This document shows, piece after piece, positions 15,232 to 23,416 of a stretch of 64,000 bases of DNA (the stretch's first letter is position 1; the number at the start of each line of letters is the position of its first letter). The stretch is from Limibacter armeniacum. GTDB lineage: Bacteria > Bacteroidota > Bacteroidia > Cytophagales > Flammeovirgaceae. Position numbers and translations under genes: made by a program. The stretch is from NCBI RefSeq assembly GCF_036880985.1, contig NZ_JBAJNO010000009.1:1-64000 (forward strand). The letters run 5' to 3'. The notes under the pieces are model-generated. The model ran no database searches, was not told the DNA's origin, and was given only the letters and a program-made list of their open reading frames with translations.

Positions 15232-17631
15232 TTAGAAAGGAGGTTTAAATTGAATCTTGTCGTAATTGTCTGAGATCACTACTGTTCTGTCTTTCTCGCT
15301 CCAGTCGTGAAAGCTCTGTATATGCTTGCGCCATTGATCCTGTTTGATTGGGTTATCTACCTTTCGGTTAAACCTTTCCATCAAGTCTTCCATTTCTATC
15401 CACCTGCTGTTAATTGGCTGAGCTTTGAGGTATTCAAATACCAGGTCTTCAGCGTTGCCGTTCAGGTGAATTTTGGCGGTTTCAACCAAGTAGTTTTCCT
15501 CATCAATGTTCAGGTCGTCGATTGTCTTACCCTTGATTCTTTCAAATTCTTCAGGTGTTAACCAATCTTCAGCTTGAAGCTCGTAATAGCGGTTTTTGGG
15601 AATCCTGTACTCGCTGGTGTTCTTGATTTTCTCTCTGTAATAGATGTACTGAAGGTTGCCTTTATGGTCTTTTTCCACATCCAAAGGGATGTAGATAAAT
15701 GACACACTTGTACTTAGGGTTTTGTATCCTTTTTCTGCAAACACTCGCTTGATGTCATCAGGGCTGTACTTAAACTTGGCGGTGTCTTTCATCAGGTCAC
15801 AAAGTACCTTTGGGTGTATCCTGACCGTTTGCACATTGAAGTTGAGGAAAAGGTCTCTCATAAAGGTTTCGACCTCTTTCATGGCCATTGGCTTTGAATG
15901 CTTGATCACATTGAAAAACTCTTCCGTTTGAATGTGCTTTACATTGAACCAAAGACGGCCCATCTTCATTTCGGCAATGCTGTTGTTTCGGGCATTGGGG
16001 TTTACATGGTGGATAGGAGTCTGGACTAACATGCTCAGGAATGCAGGGACTTCTTCCTTCATCATCTGCAGCATGTTTGGTTTTGTCTCTTGTAGTACTG
16101 GCGGTTTCAGCATAAAGAAACGGTCCTCATCATCAGAGTCAATCTTCATGATATTATCCTCATGGTTTGAGGTGGCTATGAAGTGAGCAAAGTTGGATAC
16201 TTCAGACTTGATCACACCTTTTGGTTCCATCAATCTTGTGTGTCCTGTGATCAAATCCTTTAGCATGTTCATCGCCTGGTCTCTTTCACTTTCTACCTTA
16301 ATTTCTTCCAGACCTATATATGTCTTGTAAGCGTTGTGTGAGTTGAACCTGCCTAACAGGTCGTTGATATCAGTAACCATGGCATTGGCTCCAAAGATGT
16401 ATCGCATCAGGTTGAGTAAGGTTGACTTACCTGTTCCACGCTCGCGGCTCATCAGGATGACCATAGGGAGTCTGGCTTTTGGATAGCGATAGGCAATCCG
16501 GAACCAGTCAAGCAATACCGTTAATCTGTCTCCCAATATTGGTGCATCCCATTCCGCATTCCCTTGTGAGATATGGTGGAAATAGCTTAGGATATTGGGA
16601 CATGCTTCTGCTGCTTCTTCAGCAGTTTTGAAATTGCCAGGATAAACATTCAGCGGTTCGTAGACATTGTAATAGTCAAACTCCAACCTGCCTTTGCTGG
16701 TGGTAAACCTCCGTTGGTAGTTCTTGGTGTTGTCCGGCTCAAGCGCCAGCCCATCATAAGCGGGGATGTCTTTGATAAAATCCGCTCCATATTTCCTTTT
16801 TACCGATTCGTAGGAAGTTGGCTGCATGCCTCGTACAAACAGGTCAGCATTTTCGCCCAAATACTGGACTGACATCAGTACAATCTTATCCAAGATTTGA
16901 ATATACTTGTCTGCATCTACGTGCTTGATCTTTTTGATCTCACCCCTGATCAGTTGGTAAATGCAAGACTTATAGATAAACTCAGACTTGTCAATATCTC
17001 CAAACCTGTTATAGATATTATAGAAGTCTTGTACCGTGTGATCCTGAAAGTCGATACCAAAGTAGCGGTACAGGTGTTCCATTTCTCCATCAGCCAGCTT
17101 GACATGATCAAACCATTTGTTTTCATGTTCGCTGCTTAGGGATTTAATGATTTCTTCTTCGTGATCCGGAAATTCGAACAGCATCCTATCCAGTGTTCGG
17201 GCTTGCTGCCAGTAGTCCGCCTTGATTACTTTCAGTACGATTCTTTTGGTTGCAATACCTTTCCGTTTGGTTAGGTAGTTAAAAGCCTTGTGGAATGACT
17301 TGATCTGTTTTGTCAAACCTGCGGGCTTTTTATAGAGGTCTTTGTTTGGGTGGTATTTGTTGACTCTTGTATCAGATGGGTAGAGTATTGTCAGTACTTC
17401 AGGAGTTAGTTTGTCCAGGATATCGGTCAGCTCTTTTACTGGCTCCATTGAATCGTAATTGAACAAGTCGTAAAACTTTTGAACCAATACGATGTCATCC
17501 CCTTGTAAACTTCCTTCAATTCCTTCGGTTTCTGACCCTAGCACAATGATTACATTTTTGGAAAGGTTCTTTCCATCCATGGTCATCTTAGCTTCAATTG
17601 CCTGTGAAAAAAGTATCGTTGAGGTATTCAT
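15232..17631 (-). CDS. Phage primase-helicase family protein (DUF5906-like, SF3/AAA+ type)
   Basis: A 799-residue replication protein. Walker A is ERGTGKSTLLNL at about residue 397, followed by NAMVTDINDLLGRFN and a GLEEIKVESERDQAMN acidic Walker B-like region, then IATSNHEDNIMKIDSDDEDRFF, which fits sensor and arginine-finger elements of virus-type helicases. The C-terminal region has a winged-helix character. The first 330 residues may hold a degenerate primase-like or origin-binding part. It is the central enzyme of the early module and should unwind DNA at the phage origin, plausibly the iteron cluster at 11.6-12.0 kb. Confidence 0.85.
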   Translation of the reverse strand: MNTSTILFSQAIEAKMTMDGKNLSKNVIIVLGSETEGIEGSLQGDDIVLVQKFYDLFNYDSMEPVKELTDILDKLTPEVLTILYPSDTRVNKYHPNKDLYKKPAGLTKQIKSFHKAFNYLTKRKGIATKRIVLKVIKADYWQQARTLDRMLFEFPDHEEEIIKSLSSEHENKWFDHVKLADGEMEHLYRYFGIDFQDHTVQDFYNIYNRFGDIDKSEFIYKSCIYQLIRGEIKKIKHVDADKYIQILDKIVLMSVQYLGENADLFVRGMQPTSYESVKRKYGADFIKDIPAYDGLALEPDNTKNYQRRFTTSKGRLEFDYYNVYEPLNVYPGNFKTAEEAAEACPNILSYFHHISQGNAEWDAPILGDRLTVLLDWFRIAYRYPKARLPMVILMSRERGTGKSTLLNLMRYIFGANAMVTDINDLLGRFNSHNAYKTYIGLEEIKVESERDQAMNMLKDLITGHTRLMEPKGVIKSEVSNFAHFIATSNHEDNIMKIDSDDEDRFFMLKPPVLQETKPNMLQMMKEEVPAFLSMLVQTPIHHVNPNARNNSIAEMKMGRLWFNVKHIQTEEFFNVIKHSKPMAMKEVETFMRDLFLNFNVQTVRIHPKVLCDLMKDTAKFKYSPDDIKRVFAEKGYKTLSTSVSFIYIPLDVEKDHKGNLQYIYYREKIKNTSEYRIPKNRYYELQAEDWLTPEEFERIKGKTIDDLNIDEENYLVETAKIHLNGNAEDLVFEYLKAQPINSRWIEMEDLMERFNRKVDNPIKQDQWRKHIQSFHDWSEKDRTVVISDNYDKIQFKPPF

Positions 17632-18137
17632 AATATTTTACTGATTGCGTCTTCTGCGGTTAATGTCTTTTCTGTTTCCTCGTAGGGAATTTCTTCTTCC
17701 ATAAATCTGATCAGGGCATAGAGCCTTACAATGCTTCGGCTCTTTGCTTGGATCGTGTCTTGGTCTGTCTCCTGCTGGATGGCAAACCAAAACTTGAACA
17801 TCATCACCTTAAACTCTGCTATGCGGTGCTTATCGATCAGGTCGGATGACTCTAGCATATGCGCTGATTCCATGCGTCCTTTTTCCAATTGCACTTTCAT
17901 TGAATTGCGGCTAACGAAAGCGTTGTGCCGCTGTACCAAGTCCTGTTTTACACCATTATAAATGGAGGTGGTGGTTTGCATGATCTTCTTATAGAAGGTC
18001 AGCTCTTCGGTGATATACTTGCGGCTCTTCTCGTTGCACCAACTTTGCTGTAGTGTCCATTCCTTTTTTTGGATGGCCTTTTGCAGGTCGTTGGTCAGGA
18101 ACTGGAAGTGCTTCTGATGTGTGGGTGTTGCGCTCAT
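17628..18137 (-). CDS. Helical phage protein upstream of the helicase (169 aa)
   Basis: A soluble, all-helical protein whose stop overlaps the helicase start by 4 bases, so the two are translationally coupled. No motif is recognised. It could be a helicase partner or loader by position. A 57-base gap separates it from the membrane/coiled-coil pair upstream. Confidence 0.62.
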   Translation of the reverse strand: MSATPTHQKHFQFLTNDLQKAIQKKEWTLQQSWCNEKSRKYITEELTFYKKIMQTTTSIYNGVKQDLVQRHNAFVSRNSMKVQLEKGRMESAHMLESSDLIDKHRIAEFKVMMFKFWFAIQQETDQDTIQAKSRSIVRLYALIRFMEEEIPYEETEKTLTAEDAISKIL

Positions 18138-18194
18138 CTGTTATCCTCCTTTTTTATCCCAAATTGGTGTCCAGCTATTCAATCAGGTAGGACA

Positions 18195-18890
18195 TTATTC
18201 TGCTTCCTGTTCCCTTCTTTTTTGCTGACCTTTCAGCGCATTTAAGCGATTTTGAGCGGATCGGTATTTGGTGTTAAGCTCTTCCTTTTGCTCGTTCAGT
18301 TCGCTGATCTGCTCCCGCTGGATGGCCAGTGTTCGGTCTGCATCTTCCAAGTTTTCTTCCAGTTCGGCTACCTTGTTTTTGAAGTCATTCAAGCGACTGT
18401 TGAGCGAAGTATTAGCGGATTGTAGCGACTGTTCTGACTCGCCCATATTGTTGAGCTGTCGTCTCATTTCGGAGTTGGCTTTTTCCTGCTCGATACATGA
18501 CTGGTGTATTTCGTTGTAGCGAGACTTGAGCGACGTGTGAGCGGATTTCTCCAACTTCAAATCCTGTTCGAGCGAGTCTTTTTCAGCCTTCAGGTTTCGC
18601 TCTGAGTTCGCTACCGAAACAGCGATTTGTTGTGCCTCTTCGAGAGCGGTTTTGAGCGAATCCACTTGTTTTTGATAGTCTGAGACTATTTCAAGCTTGT
18701 TTTTAAGGGTGTTGTAAGTGGCCTTCAGAAGGGTAGTGGCGATATACGCCACTGCCGAAAATGTGAAAGCTATTGTGTTGTCCAGCTCAAAGGCTTGCTT
18801 TACTACCTGACCAGCCAAAATGACCACTGCCATGGTGAATAGAAAGCGGAACATCGTACTGGTGCGAAGGATATATTCTAGTGTTTTCAT
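18195..18890 (-). CDS. Two-helix membrane protein with long coiled coil (231 aa)
   Basis: Two hydrophobic helices (about residues 13-30 and 38-58) are followed by a continuous coiled coil to the C-terminus. Within it similar blocks recur in register (SAHTSLKSRYNE, SANTSLNSRLND, SAQNRLNALKG), and at the DNA level the motif TTGAGCG recurs at about 18252, 18399, 18526 and 18652 with 126-147-base spacing, i.e. whole heptads. It overlaps the 4-helix membrane protein gene upstream by 4 bases, suggesting that both products form one complex. No family is recognised. Confidence 0.65.
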   Translation of the reverse strand: MKTLEYILRTSTMFRFLFTMAVVILAGQVVKQAFELDNTIAFTFSAVAYIATTLLKATYNTLKNKLEIVSDYQKQVDSLKTALEEAQQIAVSVANSERNLKAEKDSLEQDLKLEKSAHTSLKSRYNEIHQSCIEQEKANSEMRRQLNNMGESEQSLQSANTSLNSRLNDFKNKVAELEENLEDADRTLAIQREQISELNEQKEELNTKYRSAQNRLNALKGQQKRREQEAE

Positions 18891-19504
18891 GCCTGTCTAT
18901 TGATTTTGGATTTCAAGATTTCAAACTGTGAATTGGTGGATGCTTCCGGTACCTTTTTGGGTGTTGGTTCGGTCGCTTCCGGTTCGCTCTCTTGTCGCTT
19001 GTACTTGCTCATCATTTGCTCAAAGTTTTCTTTCTCCACTCGCTTGGCTAGCTCGTGGCTGGCGATCATAATAAAGAGTGAAGGGAAGAAACCGAGCACC
19101 CCAATTCCGAAGATTAGCAGCTCATTGATTTGCTCGCTGTACAAAATGGCGTGGTAACTGGCGATGGATAAGCAGCCGCTGACAAACGCTGAAAAGTAGC
19201 TGCTCTTTTGCATGCCGTTGATGGCGAAAAAGAAGGAACCCGCCTCGATAACCAGACCTGCACAAAGTCCCAAAAGGATGGAAAGTGTGTGCATCAGCAT
19301 AGAGCTGTTATCCATTCCCATGGCTTCCAGTTGTGAACTGATTTTGCTCTCGAAAATGGAGGCAAAAAAGATGGCGATGCTTATAGCCTGGACAAATGCC
19401 ATTAGGCCGATCATCAGCGCAAAGCCACTTGTTTGACGGAGCATAAAGAGTAGTAGGTCCGTTCTGTTCTTTAGTTCGAATACCCAGTGTGTTTTATGCT
19501 TCAT
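18887..19504 (-). CDS. Multi-pass membrane protein (about four helices, 205 aa)
   Basis: Four hydrophobic segments (about residues 24-52, 70-96, 103-120 and 128-147) are followed by a charged cytoplasmic tail with Pro/Glu/Thr-rich linker (SEPEATEPTPKKVPEAS). The gene overlaps its neighbours on both sides (11 and 4 bases), so it is co-translated with the coiled-coil membrane protein. Its N-terminus is basic (MKHKTHWVFELKNRTD). A phage early operon encoding a membrane pair of this kind is unusual. Exclusion of other phages or anchoring of replication are possibilities without direct evidence. Confidence 0.65.
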   Translation of the reverse strand: MKHKTHWVFELKNRTDLLLFMLRQTSGFALMIGLMAFVQAISIAIFFASIFESKISSQLEAMGMDNSSMLMHTLSILLGLCAGLVIEAGSFFFAINGMQKSSYFSAFVSGCLSIASYHAILYSEQINELLIFGIGVLGFFPSLFIMIASHELAKRVEKENFEQMMSKYKRQESEPEATEPTPKKVPEASTNSQFEILKSKINRQA

Positions 19505-19991
19505 TGTATATCTGAATAGGTTCTTTGAATAAGTATAATGCGTAAGAGATCATCCGTTCTCTCTCCAACTGGTTAGCGTTGTGGAATAAGTGGCAGATTG
19601 ATTTTGCCGAAAACGGATCATGTGTAGGAAGTCTGTATTTCACCAGTTGGGCATGTCTGCCAAACACTAGATCAAACATCTCTACAGGCTTGAGGTTGTA
19701 GGTAAAAAAACACCAGTCCTTTATATGTTTCTTGACTGAGTCAATTGGCAGTAGGCTGTTTATTTCCTTGCTGATATACTCAGCGAAAAGCTGCTCAGCC
19801 TCTGAGTCCACCATCAGGATAAACTCAGGAAGGCTGAAACGTGTAGATTCGTATTTCTTGTGAAGGTGCTCAGGGTTGGTGTGATCCCCGAAAATCTTTC
19901 TAAAATCAGGATAGTATAAGTGCCTCTCTGAGTACTTGCAAACCATTCTGATGATGTTGTGAATCTGTTCGTAATTCGGTATCTTTATCAT
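19494..19991 (-). CDS. Phage protein of unknown function (about 165 aa)
   Basis: The start is placed at MIKIPNYEQI (19991). The longer frame starts at 20018, but its first codons lie inside a strong hairpin at 20007-20047 and are unlikely to be translated. The product is soluble, mixed in structure, rich in aromatic residues and His, and has no recognised motif. It overlaps the following membrane-protein gene by 11 bases. Confidence 0.6.
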   Translation of the reverse strand: MIKIPNYEQIHNIIRMVCKYSERHLYYPDFRKIFGDHTNPEHLHKKYESTRFSLPEFILMVDSEAEQLFAEYISKEINSLLPIDSVKKHIKDWCFFTYNLKPVEMFDLVFGRHAQLVKYRLPTHDPFSAKSICHLFHNANQLERERMISYALYLFKEPIQIYNEA

Positions 19992-20006
19992 TCGAAATTT
20001 TAGTTT

Positions 20007-20047
20007 AAAAGGCTGCATCAGGCGTTAAGTGATGTGGCCTTTTTTTG
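20007..20047. terminator. Terminator-like hairpin between two early units
   Basis: A stem of about 14 bp with two G-U pairs (AAAAGGCTGCATCA against TGATGTGGCCTTTT), with a 9-base loop, is flanked by seven T on the plus strand and four T on the minus strand. It lies between the gene ending at 20061 and the gene starting at 19991, so it may attenuate the leftward early transcript. Confidence 0.55.
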
Positions 20048-20060
20048 TTTATGGATTTAA

Positions 20061-20414
20061 TTAATGTTGTGGGTTTATGTCTACCGTTAGCCAATCCTCT
20101 CGTAACTCAAATGGACTGAAGTTGACAACTTTTACACCTATTGATCCGTCCAGTTTGGGCCATTCCGGTTTTGAGTCAAATACATCAATAAGCTGATCAG
20201 CATTATCAATCCTTCTGGACATCGCTTCACGAAAACATTCAAGTGACCACTTTCTAATTGCCTCTTCGATTTCGTCAGCTTCTTCGTCATAGTCCCAGTC
20301 CCAATATTCAAGCAGTACATTTGCTGATTCAGTAGTAAAAACATCAGTATCGACTTCGAATGTGACCTCGGCATAGGATGAGTCGTATTGACATCTATAT
20401 TCTTTTATTGGCAT
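20061..20414 (-). CDS. Acidic phage protein, DUF2528-like (117 aa)
   Basis: A small acidic protein with VTFEVDTDVFTTESANVLLEYW near the start and EWPKLDGSIGVKVVNF near residue 90. This pattern recalls the DUF2528 family of phage-associated proteins, whose function is unknown. The similarity is from memory of the family and not certain. It is the third gene of the promoter-proximal early group (21097, 20859, 20414) and is followed by the hairpin at 20007-20047. Confidence 0.55.
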   Translation of the reverse strand: MPIKEYRCQYDSSYAEVTFEVDTDVFTTESANVLLEYWDWDYDEEADEIEEAIRKWSLECFREAMSRRIDNADQLIDVFDSKPEWPKLDGSIGVKVVNFSPFELREDWLTVDINPQH

Positions 20415-20418
20415 GGCT

Positions 20419-20859
20419 TTAAGGTTTTGGAGCGATGGTTAATGACATTTCCTGATCTGGAGTGTAAGTTTTCCCATCATCAATCCAACCGATTTTACCA
20501 ACCTTCACCATCTCATTCATCATCTCATCAGTTACGTTTTGGCCTGAAGCTTTGAGTAATATACTGGCGTTATTTTTCACCTGAATAATCATGTTTAGTG
20601 ACTCCTTAAAGTCAGCTATGAAATCATCTAGGTTTTCGGCAGTGACCACATTACAGATATCCTGAATGGTTTCGAGGTCGTACTCCTTATTGGTTGGTGT
20701 TCTTGTCGGTTGACTTGGAGTAGGTTCAAGTTCTTTCGACTGGACCCATTCACTGTAGGTTTTTGACTTGTTGGTTCCGTCTCCATGATGTATTTCATTT
20801 AGATATGCTTCTGCTGCATTACACCTTTTCTTCCAGTAATCTTGTTCTGCTTTTGTCAT
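20419..20859 (-). CDS. Phage early protein of unknown function (146 aa)
   Basis: The N-terminal segment (about residues 1-30) is helical, followed by a Pro/Thr-rich linker (ELEPTPSQPTRTPTNKEYD), then a helical C-terminal domain and a short strand-rich tail. No motif is recognised. The gaps to its neighbours are 4 bases on each side, consistent with one operon. Confidence 0.6.
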   Translation of the reverse strand: MTKAEQDYWKKRCNAAEAYLNEIHHGDGTNKSKTYSEWVQSKELEPTPSQPTRTPTNKEYDLETIQDICNVVTAENLDDFIADFKESLNMIIQVKNNASILLKASGQNVTDEMMNEMVKVGKIGWIDDGKTYTPDQEMSLTIAPKP

Positions 20860-20863
20860 CGTT

Positions 20864-21097
20864 TTACTTGTTTTGTGATTCTTGTGCTTCGCATTCAGCT
20901 TTCCTTACTTCGAGGTTTGCCATTTGAATAGTATAAAGTGTGTTCTCCCATTCTTCGGCTTCATCATCTTGATAGTTCTCTTCTGCAAGGTCTTTCATAT
21001 CACCTGCATAAGTTTCCATCTCATCAAGGATGTTGCTTGATAGGGCTGTAAGTGGTGTCTCTCCATCGTACAGTTCATTAAATTCTTGTGTAGTCAT
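20864..21097 (-). CDS. Small acidic early protein (77 aa)
   Basis: A very acidic helical protein (DEMETYAGDMKDLAEENYQDDEAEEWE). It is the first gene of this early group, following a 339-base control region. Small acidic proteins made first after induction are common phage inhibitors or DNA mimics, but this is only an analogy. No family is recognised. Confidence 0.58.
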   Translation of the reverse strand: MTTQEFNELYDGETPLTALSSNILDEMETYAGDMKDLAEENYQDDEAEEWENTLYTIQMANLEVRKAECEAQESQNK

Positions 21098-21436
21098 CAG
21101 TGATAGCTTTTACGGTTATACATAATTTTCAAAACCCAAAAGGGCATAGTTTACCTGTTGCACCGTCAGCATATGTTTTTTGCTTATGGCGTACAGGAGG
21201 GGTAAGAACCCGATATATATAATGTTATGAGTATGCAATTGGATGTGGGAAGAAATCCCAATCAGGTAAAAGGCAATGCCTTTTACTTGACCCCTCTGTT
21301 TAACCCATTATCAATCAAAAATTTTATGCCTTAAATGGAGCAGGACATTCGCCCCGCTCCGTGTTTCCGATTACCTTGAAATTGTGTAATTTAATAGCGC
21401 TTAAACCTTATTTTTCACCACAAAAACAGATAACCT
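21098..21436. other. Intergenic control region between divergent early genes
   Basis: No gene is seen. Two hairpins are present: TGGGA/TCCCA around 21255-21270, and GTAAAAGGC/GCCTTTTAC at 21266-21286 with a 3-base loop. A third short inverted repeat (GGAGC/GCTCC) lies near 21340-21360. The region should hold the promoters of the leftward gene at 21097 and the rightward gene at 21437, but no clear TAnnTTTG element was found. Confidence 0.5.
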
Positions 21437-21802
21437 ATGAATGAAAATGAACAAGTACTTTATAATGATGGAATGACTTATCAGGTATATATGACCAGGG
21501 CATTCCGAAAACACTACGATGGCTCTAATCTAAAACTTCACTCTTCTGCTATGAGTAACCTTGTCTTGTCTGAGAGCGGAAGTAGCAACGTCAAGCATCT
21601 TGGTAAGACTGAGAAACTCTTTGCTAAAGTCAAGAAAGATGTCTTGCAAGCCGCTGACAAATTTCTCAAGTTCAAACTGACAGATGTTGAGCGAGCCATT
21701 ATTGAACAGGAGCGGTCGAATCTGTCCAATGCCTTTAACTCTTATAGCCTAAGAACTTCTATTAGGCGTATAGTGGAAGTTACTGACCGCTTCAAATTCT
21801 AA
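21437..21802 (+). CDS. Rightward phage protein of unknown function (121 aa)
   Basis: One of only two plus-strand genes in the prophage. The product is helical and basic (RAFRKHYDGSNLKLHSS; KTEKLFAKVKKDVLQAADKF) with no recognised domain. Its 3' end overlaps the oppositely directed gene 21749-22243 by 54 bases, so one transcript could be antisense to the other. The reading frame is long enough and well composed to be real, but strand and overlap lower certainty. Confidence 0.55.
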   Translation: MNENEQVLYNDGMTYQVYMTRAFRKHYDGSNLKLHSSAMSNLVLSESGSSNVKHLGKTEKLFAKVKKDVLQAADKFLKFKLTDVERAIIEQERSNLSNAFNSYSLRTSIRRIVEVTDRFKF

Positions 21803-22243
21803 GGTTTCTTTAGCCAATCCAATCAGGAACTCTTGGTGTTGATTTGGCAAATCCTTCTTTTGGTAACATGAAAGCATGTTAGATACCCTTTCATTGTTTG
21901 CCAATATGAAGTCTGCCAGTTCCTGGTTTGACATACTACTGAAATCAAGGTTTGTGATAAAGCTGGATAGCTCATTGCTGAAATGCTCCATCACGAAATA
22001 GTTATTCTTCAGTAGTGAGATAACCTCTTTGGCATGACTGATCTTTTGCGACCTGAACAGCGTTATGGTAGCGCCTATTGGCGTTTCAATGTTAGCTTGC
22101 ATCAGGTTGTCTCCCGTAAAACCACAAGTGATATTGAGCTTGTAGTTTTCTTTATTATATACCTGACATACTATGACTTCGCTATAGGTAATTGTAGTGT
22201 CAGGTGCTAATGCGTAAAGAATTTGTTCTAGTGCTGCTTTCAT
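21749..22243 (-). CDS. Phage protein of unknown function (164 aa)
   Basis: The start is set at 22243 (MKAALEQILYAL). The longer frame to 22336 would overlap the upstream gene and its extra residues look non-coding. The product is a soluble alpha/beta protein with a beta-rich first half and a helical second half (LADFILANNERVSNML). It lies just downstream of the gene 22284-22598 in the leftward unit nearest the repressor. No family is recognised. Confidence 0.6.
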   Translation of the reverse strand: MKAALEQILYALAPDTTITYSEVIVCQVYNKENYKLNITCGFTGDNLMQANIETPIGATITLFRSQKISHAKEVISLLKNNYFVMEHFSNELSSFITNLDFSSMSNQELADFILANNERVSNMLSCYQKKDLPNQHQEFLIGLAKETLEFEAVSNFHYTPNRSS

Positions 22244-22283
22244 TTCAATTTTTTTTAAAACCTCTCTCCAATAGCGGGAATAA

Positions 22284-22598
22284 TTAAGAACAATCAGGTA
22301 CAGTGCAAGGCTCTGTACTTGAAGCATCCACTTCATTGATGTGAGGATATGAACTACTTTCGGCAGTAGCGGGGTCTAAAACATCGTAACCAAGTAAACC
22401 GCTTTCCAGTGCTTCCTTAAAATTCTTTTGAGCAAAAGGCTGATCCTTATTTTTTACTAGGTCCTGTTTGAGGAGATACTTTAAAACATCACCCATATTT
22501 GATTTCCCGTAAACTTTTTTGAGAGTTACAAGGTGTTTCCTTAATGGAATTTCAAGTTTCACCCCAGTATATATCGTTTGTATTTGTGGTTCAGTCAT
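22284..22598 (-). CDS. First leftward gene opposite the repressor (104 aa)
   Basis: This gene is divergent from the repressor gene, in the position of a Cro-like or early regulatory protein. The N-terminal half (IPLRKHLVTLKKVYGKSNMGDVLKYLLKQDL) is helical and basic and could be a small DNA-binding fold such as ribbon-helix-helix. The C-terminal 35 residues are Pro/Ser/Thr/Glu-rich and probably disordered. No clear HTH signature is visible, so function is inferred from position only. Confidence 0.6.
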   Translation of the reverse strand: MTEPQIQTIYTGVKLEIPLRKHLVTLKKVYGKSNMGDVLKYLLKQDLVKNKDQPFAQKNFKEALESGLLGYDVLDPATAESSSYPHINEVDASSTEPCTVPDCS

Positions 22599-22639
22599 GA
22601 TAAAACGGTTCTAGGTATTTAATTCTTAGCCTTTTTTGC

Positions 22640-22721
22640 TACTTTTGTTAAACGCTGTTTAATACGGTTAAACCATATTTACTATCATTTAACATTACAA
22701 TTATATACGGATTAAGTTTAA
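22640..22721 (+). promoter_or_regulatory. Divergent control region with repressor promoter and GTTAAAC operators
   Basis: A perfect TACTTTTG (TAnnTTTG, Bacteroidota -7 element) on the plus strand lies at 22640-22647 and would start the repressor transcript about 22654. Overlapping and following it are GTTAAAC (22647-22653), its near-inverse GTTTAA (22657-22662), GTTAAAC again (22667-22673) and GTTTAAA (22716-22722). These repeats sit where a repressor would block its own promoter and the leftward one. The operator role is inferred from placement. Confidence 0.55.
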
Positions 22722-22767
22722 AACACAAGGAATAATCCCAATCCATTAAAGATAAAGTTACAATATT

Positions 22768-23295
22768 ATGAGTATTTCAAATCGCATAACACAGTTTATG
22801 ATTGAAAAAGAATTAACTGTTGATCAATTAGCGCGTGAGTTAAATTGCTCACTAACAACAATATACGATTGGAGGAAAGGAAGAAGCGCTCCAAAGCTGA
22901 ATAACATAATTCAACTTTTTGAGATTTATCCCGATTTGAATGTTGATTGGTTAGTTACTGGACGTGGGGAAATGCTTATTACTGAAGAAGGAATCAGATC
23001 TTCGGAAAGTAAACCTAAAGTTGAAGAAATAGATTCAAGGTTTGAGAAAATTGAAAAACAACTGGAAAGCCTTAAATCAAATACAGACCCTTTTTTGGCC
23101 ATGTTCCAGATGTTAAATCAGATGGCGAAGAATAATGGAATGAAATTGACCATGAATGCGGATGACCAGCCTGCTAATAGGCAGTCGGGAAAGTTGGCGG
23201 GTGATACTGAAATGTCAGAGGCTGAAAAAGAGATAGAATCCTTGAACTATTGGGTAGAAGAATACCCAAAGCGTAACCACAATGTTGCTGCTTAA
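22768..23295 (+). CDS. XRE/CI-type phage repressor (175 aa)
   Basis: The N-terminal residues 5-70 form a helix-turn-helix of the XRE type (LTVDQLARELNCSLTTIYDW followed by RKGRSAPKLNNIIQL) and then the phrase LNVDWLVTGRGEML, which is typical of CI-like repressors of Bacteroidota phages. Residues 85-115 form a short coiled coil likely to mediate dimerisation. There is no LexA/S24 peptidase domain, so induction would not be by classical self-cleavage. It is transcribed away from the early genes with operator-like repeats between, so it is the best candidate for the lysogeny switch. Confidence 0.85.
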   Translation: MSISNRITQFMIEKELTVDQLARELNCSLTTIYDWRKGRSAPKLNNIIQLFEIYPDLNVDWLVTGRGEMLITEEGIRSSESKPKVEEIDSRFEKIEKQLESLKSNTDPFLAMFQMLNQMAKNNGMKLTMNADDQPANRQSGKLAGDTEMSEAEKEIESLNYWVEEYPKRNHNVAA

Positions 23296-23342
23296 CCCCA
23301 GGTTCAGGATACTAAAACTTGGTCCAAAAAGTTCGGGATGTG

Positions 23343-23368
23343 TTACACAATCCGGCGGGATTGTGTAA
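23343..23368 (+). terminator. Hairpin after the repressor gene
   Basis: An 11-bp perfect stem (TTACACAATCC/GGATTGTGTAA) with a GGCG loop lies 48 bases after the repressor stop. No strong T run follows. It may end the repressor transcript or be one of the hairpins of the junction region. Confidence 0.5.
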
Positions 23369-23416
23369 TTCTAGGGTTATTTAATCACTTTTTGGTAACA
23401 GTCCTGGTATCACCCC

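Larger units (their letters stand above)
1..23295. mobile_element. Prophage of a tailed dsDNA phage, left part outside the window
   Basis: A continuous block of tightly packed genes, nearly all on the minus strand, carries a portal, both terminase subunits, a capsid protease, a major capsid protein, a primase-helicase and a repressor. This is the gene set of a tailed phage. Host-type genes (lipoproteins, glycosidases) begin right of about 24 kb. The right boundary is placed after the repressor; the true attachment site may lie anywhere in 23.3-24.0 kb. No integrase, tail tube, tape measure or lysis gene is seen, so these should lie left of position 1. Prophage identity is well supported; exact borders are inferred. 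Confidence 0.9.

Noticed and set aside
18195-18890. Recurring TTGAGCG motif as a recombination (Chi-like) signal
   Set aside because: The spacing of 126-147 bases is whole multiples of the 21-base heptad and falls on repeated coiled-coil residues, so protein repetition explains it.
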